Assembly: GCA_017163975.1 (NCBI GenBank)
Contig: JAFFSR010000315.1
Span: 1,077,001 to 1,141,000, forward strand
Source of the DNA: Anastatus disparis
Taxonomy: Eukaryota; Arthropoda; Insecta; Hymenoptera; Eupelmidae
DNA: 64,000 nt
Reading direction: 5' to 3'
Shown here: in pieces, positions 56,641 to 64,000 of the stretch
How positions within the stretch are numbered: position 1 is the stretch's first letter
How the letters are laid out: the number at the start of each line of letters is the position of its first letter
Program-made: the position numbers and the translations under genes
The notes under the pieces: generated by a model
What the model was told of the DNA's origin: nothing
Databases searched by the model: none
Seen by the model: only the letters and a program-made list of their open reading frames with translations

Positions 56641-57530
56641 CTTTGGTGTCTGTCTGTCTGTCTGTCTGTCTGTTCGGTACGAATTTTGCAACCGATTGTA
56701 AACTAACTTCCTGATGAGCTAGAGACTTGAAATTTTAAATATAGCTCGGAACTGGATGACAATGCAATATTATAAAAAAAATATATATATCTACCGAACA
56801 ATATATTAATATATTCAATCATATACGGAGATGTTGGCAAAATTGAAGATTTGAAGATTTTATATATAGATACACTTTTAACATTAGTGTCTAAACATCT
56901 TCGAAAATTTAAAAAATCTTCTTTTGATATATTAATATATTAATATATTAATATATCAAATATAGTAATATATTAATATAGTAATATATTAATATAGTAA
57001 TATATTAATATATTAATATATCAAATATATTAATATATTAATATATTCAATATTATATTTTTGCATGCATTGTTGGATAATATAATTAAATATATATTCC
57101 CACCGAAAAATATATTAATACAATTATATACGGAGATATTGGAAAAATTGAAATTTTGAAGATTTTATATATAGATATACTTTTAACATTAGTGTCTAAC
57201 CATTTTCGAAAATTTTTTAAATTCTTTAACTTGTCATATATTGCAATTAGACATAAATTACAGCATTTTCTATTATACATATAGAATTGGAGACTGTATT
57301 TTATTCATTTTATGGTCTAACAATGCATAAAACAATAAATCTTGGTTGAATTTCTAATGGCGTCATTATCGTCAAAATGGCGGGAAACTCACCATGCGAT
57401 TACGTGTTCTCTAAAAAAATAGATGCAACACGTTTTAGTCCCTTGACAACAATATATATGCTATATAATATGCACTGTTGGACAACACGATAAATAATAT
57501 TAATAATAATAATAATAATAATACCAAAAT
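56641..57530. repeat. Dispersed repeat with (GTCT)n and AT-rich direct repeats
   Basis: A (GTCT)5 tract is followed by TTTTGCAACCGATTGTAAAC and CTTCCTGATGAGCTAGAGAC. Two related blocks share ATACGGAGATRTTGG and TTAACATTAGTGTCTAA (about 56,825-56,915 and 57,127-57,205), separated by (ATATTAAT)n runs. It ends in (AAT)n near 57,525. Type unknown. Confidence 0.5.
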
Positions 57531-57606
57531 GTATAAGATAATATTTAAATAAAAAAAAAATTTTCAATCTACCACGTTTTTTAATTGAACTAAAAAGTAT
57601 AAAATA

Positions 57607-57872
57607 ATATTAAAAATAAAAAAAAACTTTTTAATGTACTACGTTTTTATAATGAACCAAAAAGTATAAAATAATGTGTAATAAAATGAAAAATGAATAA
57701 TGATTTGAAATAAAAAAAAACGTGGGGCGCATACAATACATAATAATAAACATGCGCCTCCACGTTTTTTTTATTTCAAATCATTATTCATTTTTCATTT
57801 TATTACATTATTTTATACTTTTTGGTTCATTATAAAACGTAGTACATTAAAAAGTTTTTTTTATTTTTAATA
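57607..57872. repeat. Hairpin element, arms about 120 bp
   Basis: AATGTACTACGTTTT, AATGAACCAAAAAGTATAAA and GAATAATGATTTGAAATAAA occur in the left arm and inverted in the right arm, meeting at a loop of about 20 bp near 57,742 (CGTGGGGCGCATAC against CATGCGCCTCCACG). The left flank (57,530-57,605) carries an older tandem copy of part of the arm. Confidence 0.85.
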
Positions 57873-57879
57873 TTTTTAT

Positions 57880-59426
57880 ATTTAAGGATTCTAATATATA
57901 TTTTGGCGTGTGTTATAAGTAGAGCAATGGCTATGATTACTAATATTATGGCTATGGTAATGCTAGTATATGTTATGATGGATTTCATGAAAGGAGTAAT
58001 ATTTATTACGTATACTATTATTAATGGTTAATTGGCGTAATTATGTTGTACTAGTATAGAAGTAGAAATATTTAAAATTTAATATTCCAAGTTTGGGGTT
58101 TGCAAAGCGTAAAAGAGCTAAGGTAAAACAATATTATCCCTTATTTCCAAATTGTATTCAATTATTTAGTAATTATTTATATCTAGTAACTAAAATATGA
58201 TTATTTGGAAATATATTAACCTTAGATTTTTCTGTTAATTATCTACGCGTCTGTTCTCATAGTTAAGGTACTATTTAATTAGTGGTAAGAGAAGGCAATG
58301 TACGGGTTGTGCACGCAAATATTATACACAATAATAATAAGATTTTATTTATTATAACAAAATTTAATTGTATTGAGCACATAGAATTGTGCAATCTGAT
58401 CGAACAAAATTATAAATATTTAAAAATAAGAAATAAGTTTATTAATTGTACACTAAAGATCATTAACAATTCAACACATTATTATTGTATACAATATCAT
58501 TTGCTTGTAAAAAAAATTATGTAATTATGCGTGAATATATGTATATATATATTATTTTTATTTTTAATAATTAATGGTTTTGTTTTATTAATTATTTATT
58601 ATTATATTAAATTTATTATTATTACTTCCTTTTTTGTTTATGTAGTTTTTATATGATCCAAGGAAATTAAATTTTATTGTTAAGTTCTTATTTATGTTTA
58701 AAATAATTAATGAAAAAGATTAATTAATTTAATTAGTTAATTTTTCAGTTAATTATTTATTTGTTTAATCAAAATAATTTATAATTTTTGACTTAGCGCA
58801 AAAGAAAAGACTTAGTATGGGGGGTGTCCGTTTTGCTGTTTATGCTTTTATCGTATATAGTAGTTGAGGAAAGGGGCTTACGACTTGCTATAGGTGCTAC
58901 TGTACTCTATTCAAGCAGGTAGAAGTGTCTTTTTGTTCACTCTTACCAATGTGAGTCGTATAGTTGTGATATATAGATATATGTATTCTTTTCGTTTCTT
59001 ATGCGCTGAGTTTGTTAAGCGTTTGTATCGATTGGTAATTAACAAAGTTTATTTGTTTATTAATAATTAAGATTATTATAGGGTTATAATGTTGAATAAA
59101 AAAAACGATTATAAAATTCTTGGTATAAAATTTATAGGGTTTATATAGGATTTTATATAAATTACTAAAATGATAGTAATTATCAGGATAAGAAATATCG
59201 TAATCGTAGTACAATAGCACATTTGAATTAGTTTTTGTCAAAATCATAAATTTTCAACCTAGTATTTACTTGCTTAATCCACAATAATGTGTGTGTACAT
59301 ATGTATTATTAGAAGTGGTTAGTTCTTGTTTAGTAAATTTATTAGTTATATTTATTGTAGATGCGGGATGATATTTATTGCTTATTTATTATTTATTTTT
59401 AGAAAGTTCGTTAATAAGGTGTTAGA
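57880..59426. other. AT-rich interval, no supported gene
   Basis: No motif, repeat copy or splice-framed exon was recognised. One 80-codon frame (58,282-58,524) is N/I/K-rich and untrustworthy. Confidence 0.5.
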
Positions 59427-59624
59427 TTAATAGTCTCTAGTAAGAACGAATTGTTGTAATTTATAGAGTGGTGCCGAGATTCCATGAACAATTTCTATTG
59501 TTTCTTCGTCAGGAATGCGCTTAATGATTATCCAAAGTCTTTTATGTTCGCGGCGCGGTACACCTAAGCAATTAAGATTTCTTTTGGCTTCGTAAAAACA
59601 GTCAGAGTTGGATTTAGGTGACAT
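59427..59624 (-). CDS. Small unassigned ORF
   Basis: ATG-initiated 65-codon frame containing RREHKRLWIIIKRIPDEE and APLYKLQQFVL. Its composition is not driven by AT content, unlike every other frame in this part of the window. It lies on the same strand as the errantivirus and about 3.2 kb upstream of its gag, so it may be a leader-encoded ORF or an unrelated exon. No family recognised. Confidence 0.35.
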   Translation of the reverse strand: MSPKSNSDCFYEAKRNLNCLGVPRREHKRLWIIIKRIPDEETIEIVHGISAPLYKLQQFVLTRDY

Positions 59625-62600
59625 AAGGCAAGGAAGAGAATTTCTTTCACTTATATATTTATATATATAATCAAAGAAAACAAAGAATCAATTTAAATTT
59701 TGTAATGTCAAAAATAAAGATCCTCAGCCAATAAACCTCAAAAAAAAGAGTTGTTATCTACTTAATCAGCGTTGCAAAACTTTAACTCTACGGTCGCACA
59801 CACACAAAAAAAAAGATTCCGTCTCCTTATAGTGCTGTCAGGAGTATTCCTCTAGACGAGTTAACTATAGGTTAAACAGAAAATAATAAAAAAATATAGG
59901 TGTGCGCTTGGGTCTGCCCGCAAACGCGACAGAGAACAACAAAAAAAAGGTGTGAGGGCTTTGTCGGCTGGTGAGTTCTATTGATGGATTACAAATTTAA
60001 ATAGCAAAGTTATGTATAACGAAAAATTTAATTTGCAAAATTTTAGTAATAATAGTGAAAGGAGAGGGGAAAAGGGAATGTGTGTTACTTTTTTTTTCTA
60101 GCAGTAATTATTATATATACTTATATTACGGAGATCTCCAGCAGACCCTTTTTAGGGTTATCTAATGGTGATGGCCAGAACTCTAAGAGTGTTAGAGTGC
60201 CAGACTTATACCGAAAGATAACAAGCAAAAAAAAAATAATAGAAGAAATTTTTCTCGGGCGGCCAACTATTGATGACCCAAGTCTCCGAGTGGCGAGCTT
60301 TCCTAGAGTTCTCCAAACGTAGTGCAAAATTATAAAATAAGAGAAAACGTTTAATTAGAACACACAAGGAAGGGTATATGAGTAGTTGTAAACGCGGCGC
60401 GGGGTATCTTAGTTAAAACGCGTAAAAGGAAAATGTTACCCGTGTGTATGTGTAATTTTTAAAATTCGTTATATGATTACTATTATCTATAATTATGAAG
60501 CGTGTTTATTCCCACAAATTAAAGTTTATTAACAACTTAAATTTTACTAAACTAATTAATAATTATCGTTATCAATTATCTCCATCAAATTTATTTATAC
60601 GTAAAGTGCAATTCGTGTTCTGAAAGAGCGTGTTAAATTTCAAAGAGGTTTTATAGATTGAATGTGGCTTATTAATTTACACTATATTCATTAATGTTTG
60701 CTTCAGAAGAAAGAGTTAAGAAAGTTTTCTTTCTTTTAGTTAATTTTATGTGAAGGAGAATTAAGAACTTGTAAGTTAGAGTAAAGAAAAATTATTCAAG
60801 ATATTTCCTGTTTACGGGTACAGCTTATGGTTAGTGTTGCAGGTAAACGACGGATACCTTTATGCGTTCTTTTGAATTTTAACAAGGGGGACGGTATGAT
60901 CGTACTCTATAACTATATACGCGTGCTTTTAACGTGTATGCAGATATATGTATTTCTATGAACATATTTAGATTCATGTTTATTTATTTGTTGCTAAGTA
61001 ATGGAAATTATTTGATTGATTAAATTTTTAGGCACGATAAAAGAAATTTAAATGGTTAGAAAAAAAAAATTTTTTATGCGTAAAGAACGATAAAATTATA
61101 TTATAATAATTGTCATATCTATTTAAAGATATTAGTCAATGATTGTAAAATCTATATATATTTCTAATTTTTATTACTGGTTGTTGGAAGATTTTTTTAA
61201 TATCTATTATTTATTAGTTAATAGTAGATGTACGCGGGTTTATTTAATCGTTGATTACTAAAACTATTATTAGGTTAAGTTATTAAAAATAATTATTCAG
61301 TAGGTCCTAACGGAGCAAGTGGATAGAACTTACGTTTTCTTTTTCTTTCCCGTCGCAGAGGGAGAGAGAAAGAGAAGAAAAGGTTCTCTATTGGAAAAAG
61401 AAAATATGATCGTCCGTTCTTTTATAGAATGGCTCAAAAAGATATGTATGATTCAGTTATTTATTAATTAGTTATTTACTAATTATTCGTAAATCTATTT
61501 ATCCTTGTTTATAAGATTAACTATTATACTATTCCTATGAGTTTTCATCGATAATAATTAAGTTTATGTTAAATGGTTAATTTGTCTTAATTGTTATTTA
61601 CATAAAAAAAGAAAATTATATCGGTATTTTATTTGATTATAATTACTGACGAAAATATGGTTATTTTTACTTATTATTAAATAAGAAAAATAAGAACTGA
61701 AAAGAACTTGTGAAAATAAATGTTTTCCGTTTATAAAAGCAGGTATAAGTCAAGTTCGATGCAATTGTATTACGCTTAAGCAGGTAAAAGGCGGGTGCCT
61801 TGTGCGCACTTAAGAGAATTATACAGGTACGTTCTATAGGTGTATATGCTTGTTAAGAGAGAGACAAAATTCCTTCTGTGTCCCTGTAGATGTAGTTCAG
61901 TTAGGTAATTGTTGGACTAAATTTTAGTTAATTTATTTTAGATGTACACATATATAAAAAAAGGAATTTATTTAAACAATATGTTGTTATAGGATAGGTA
62001 TAAGTTAATGGCTTATATTTATTTGTTAGAATAGGATCTTGTTTAGTTATATTTATTTACGTTAAGCGGAGAATAACTAAAAAAAACTGTTTCATGTAAG
62101 TGAATTTTAATATTTTATTCCAATAAAAGGAATCGTGAGAAATTTTAGGTCTATGTAAATTAATGTCAAGCTACCTGTCTTTGTACCTTATAAATGTACG
62201 CGCCCGTTGGACAATTTATTAAAAGACGGGATGTGGACTTGGTTTCACAAATTATCTTCTTTTTTCTTTTTGTATTTTCCTCAAAGATATTTAAATGCAA
62301 AAGGAAATTTTATTAGAGTGTGTGTAAATTTGTATCTAAAGAGAATTCGATAATTGTTAAATATTATAGGGCTTTAGCAAAAGAAATAAAAAAAAGGATG
62401 GGTAGTATATAACCATTAATCATACATAGATACATACACATATATTTCAAATATTGCTATTATCAATAGGAAAGAAGAAGAAAAAAAATTCTTTTCTTAT
62501 GATCTAATAAGAATAAAATTCCGATGTTGATTGCAAAGAAAGAGGTCTCGTGTTTTCCACGTCAAGGGAAATATTTTTGGGGACGTCTTGTTGGGTTACC

Positions 62601-62871
62601 TGCCTATTGTGGTTTAAGAGCAGGAAAATTTACACGGCCGTCGGAAGGTAATTCGAGGGTTAATGCACAGTAAAATTTCTTGTAATACAAATTATTTATG
62701 TTTAAATCATTTATGAATAAAAGGAAGTAATATTTTTACAGACAAATTATTTTGATTATATAAATTAAATGTAAGATGTTTGAAGGATGAAAGAATAGAG
62801 AAAGAATATTTTTTTTTACTAATTGTTGATGTTAAAAATATATTTGTGCGTGCAAAATATTAAACTAATAA
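59625..62871. other. Low-GC interval with faint repeated blocks
   Basis: No gene was recognised. GCAGGTAAACGACGGATACC (60,839) and GCAGGTAAAAGGCGGGTGCC (61,782) head similar segments about 940 bp apart. A weaker relative (GCAGGTAGAAGTGTC) lies at 58,914. They could be a diverged tandem duplication. The expected 5' LTR of the errantivirus was not found. Confidence 0.35.
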
Positions 62872-63252
62872 GCATCCCTGGTGAAAAAAATCAGGTGACA
62901 AATCACCTGATTTATCAGGTGATTTATCATGCCAAAACATCATGTAACGATTTTTTTGGTTTTTACACGTTTCAAACCATACTTATTCAATTCAGAACAG
63001 TTTTTAAAAATTTTTGAAAATTTTGAACTTAGAAAATTTTTTAGATAATTTGGTCTTAGAAAAAATTTTGACTAATTTTACAAAAAAATTTCCAAGTTCA
63101 AAAATGTCAAAAATTTTCAAAAAATGTTTTGAATCGACTAAGCATTGTTTGAAACGTGTAAAAACCAAAAAAATCGTTACATGATGTTTTGGCATGATAA
63201 ATCACCTGATAAATCAGGTGATTTATCACCTGATTTTTTTCAACAGGGATGC
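62872..63252. mobile_element. 381-bp palindromic MITE with internal short palindromes
   Basis: The ends are GCATCCCTGKTGAAAAAAAT in both orientations. Each arm carries AATCACCTGATTTATCAGG and then CCAAAACATCATGTAACGAT and GGTTTTTACACGTTTCAAA. The centre is near 63,060. No ORF. Confidence 0.85.
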
Positions 63253-63288
63253 AACTAATTTTACTTATTTCTAATATATTTCATGCGC

Positions 63289-63448
63289 ATGCACTTAGTT
63301 ATAATGTGTAATATATATATGCTCTCTCAAGGATACAGAAAAGATATAGGAATAATTTTTAACTCGTCATTGAGTTAAAAATTATTCCTATATCTTTTCT
63401 GTATCCTTGAGAGAGCATATATATATTACACATTACAACTAAGTGCAT
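63289..63448. repeat. Near-perfect hairpin, 77-bp arms, 6-nt loop
   Basis: The left arm 63,289-63,365 and right arm 63,372-63,448 are reverse complements with a single mismatch (TTATAATG against TTGTAATG). The loop is GTCATT. The arms include GCTCTCTCAAGGATACAG and GATATAGGAATAATTTTT. It could be a very young palindrome or a hairpin-RNA precursor. Confidence 0.9.
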
Positions 63449-64000
63449 ATATATAGTGTTTTAATAATTTATACGCGTGAACGAAAAAATTTGTTGTATG
63501 AAAAGAAATTTATTTTATGAATTATCGTGAGAAAAAAAAAATTTCTCTCTTTTGGTTTTATTTTAAATTTAACGTAAGTGTTATTCTTTAGTTTGTTCAA
63601 TAGAAAGAAAGGAAATTTACATTTATATAAAATTTTGTGCGAAAAGAACACAAGTGTGCATATATATTTCGAGTTTACGATATCTTATGGTCACCTTGAG
63701 TAAAAGTTATTTAATTTTGGTTTTGTTTATAAGTTTTTGGTTAAAAAGATATTACTTGAAAGGTATAAAATTTTCCTGAACAAGTATGTTCACTATTCAA
63801 TGGTAGAAGCACGTATTGTTACGATAAAAGGGATGACGATTTCACTTTCACCGTGGGTCACTTGCGCTTTAGTCAAGTATTTATTTTAGAGTTTAGTTAC
63901 GTTTAGAAAATATATTACTAAATTATCGTTAATTGGTAGAAGAGAAAATTGTTAACTTTAATATTCTATAATTTATTAATTAAAAGAATTGTACGTTTTA
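63449..64000. other. AT-rich interval to window edge
   Basis: Nothing recognised. Confidence 0.5.

Noticed and set aside
60080..60327. Open frames on both strands
   Set aside because: No motif, splice context or homologous neighbour; opposite-strand shadows of each other.
56267..64000. 5' LTR of the errantivirus-like element
   Set aside because: No match to TGTAACATACTAGC or CGGAACGTTACA in either orientation was found on reading; it is either outside the window or lost.

Overview
This window is eukaryotic, strongly AT-rich, and almost entirely built from transposable elements and repeats. It looks like a repeat-dense region of an insect genome. The evidence is an insect errantivirus-like Gypsy element with env-type genes, a degraded Helitron with a Pif1-type helicase, a CR1/Jockey-group LINE, hAT- and piggyBac-type MITEs, tRNA- and 5S-derived SINEs, and canonical GT-AG introns. 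A hymenopteran such as an ant is a guess. No rRNA gene, tRNA gene, CRISPR array or bacterial operon was found. Only one short split gene (4.2-4.7 kb, minus) could be an ordinary host gene.

Layout. 0-5.7 kb: a satellite with an 898-bp higher-order period, a G-rich dispersed repeat, an 81-bp tandem repeat, the split gene, a 5S-derived SINE with a 13-bp target duplication inside an open frame, and a Helitron 3' end. 6-8.4 kb: nested fold-back elements and a second copy of the G-rich repeat. 9.7 kb: a hairpin-rich GC island of unknown nature. 10.6-17 kb: two overlapping giant inverted repeats with arms of about 1.2-1.3 kb. The first encloses a decayed transposase-like gene; the second has a (CA)89 tract in its loop and a small palindromic MITE in each arm. 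17-26 kb: a third G-rich repeat carrying a tRNA-derived SINE, then a decayed Helitron (helicase, zinc-finger ORF, 3' hairpin) interrupted by a 4-kb LINE. 26.1-26.8 kb: another fold-back. 26.9-32.2 kb: a decayed plus-strand Gypsy element with a 5' LTR, gag, pol and no 3' LTR. 32.2-36.4 kb: more fold-backs and a TTAA-flanked MITE.

36.7-56.3 kb holds the most remarkable object: a minus-strand errantivirus-like element. From 5' to 3' on its own strand it carries gag, pol (interrupted by an 8-bp-TSD hAT MITE and by a 3.8-kb TIR element filled with 69-bp tandem repeats, which itself carries a palindromic MITE), three tandem divergent env-like genes, a gene with a duplicated cysteine-rich domain, a second small Cys-rich gene, and a 1.19-kb LTR. 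Four of the five 3' genes begin at an ATG that directly follows an intron-acceptor sequence (pyrimidines-AG|ATG); the fifth lies one base away with a weaker acceptor. This predicts a set of alternatively spliced subgenomic mRNAs, as in complex retroviruses. Most frames carry a few stops or shifts, so this copy is dead, but the architecture is unusual.

56.3-64 kb: low-GC sequence with scattered repeats, three short hairpin or palindromic elements (one a nearly perfect 77-bp-arm hairpin) and one small unassigned ORF. The 5' LTR of the errantivirus was not found here and may lie beyond the window.
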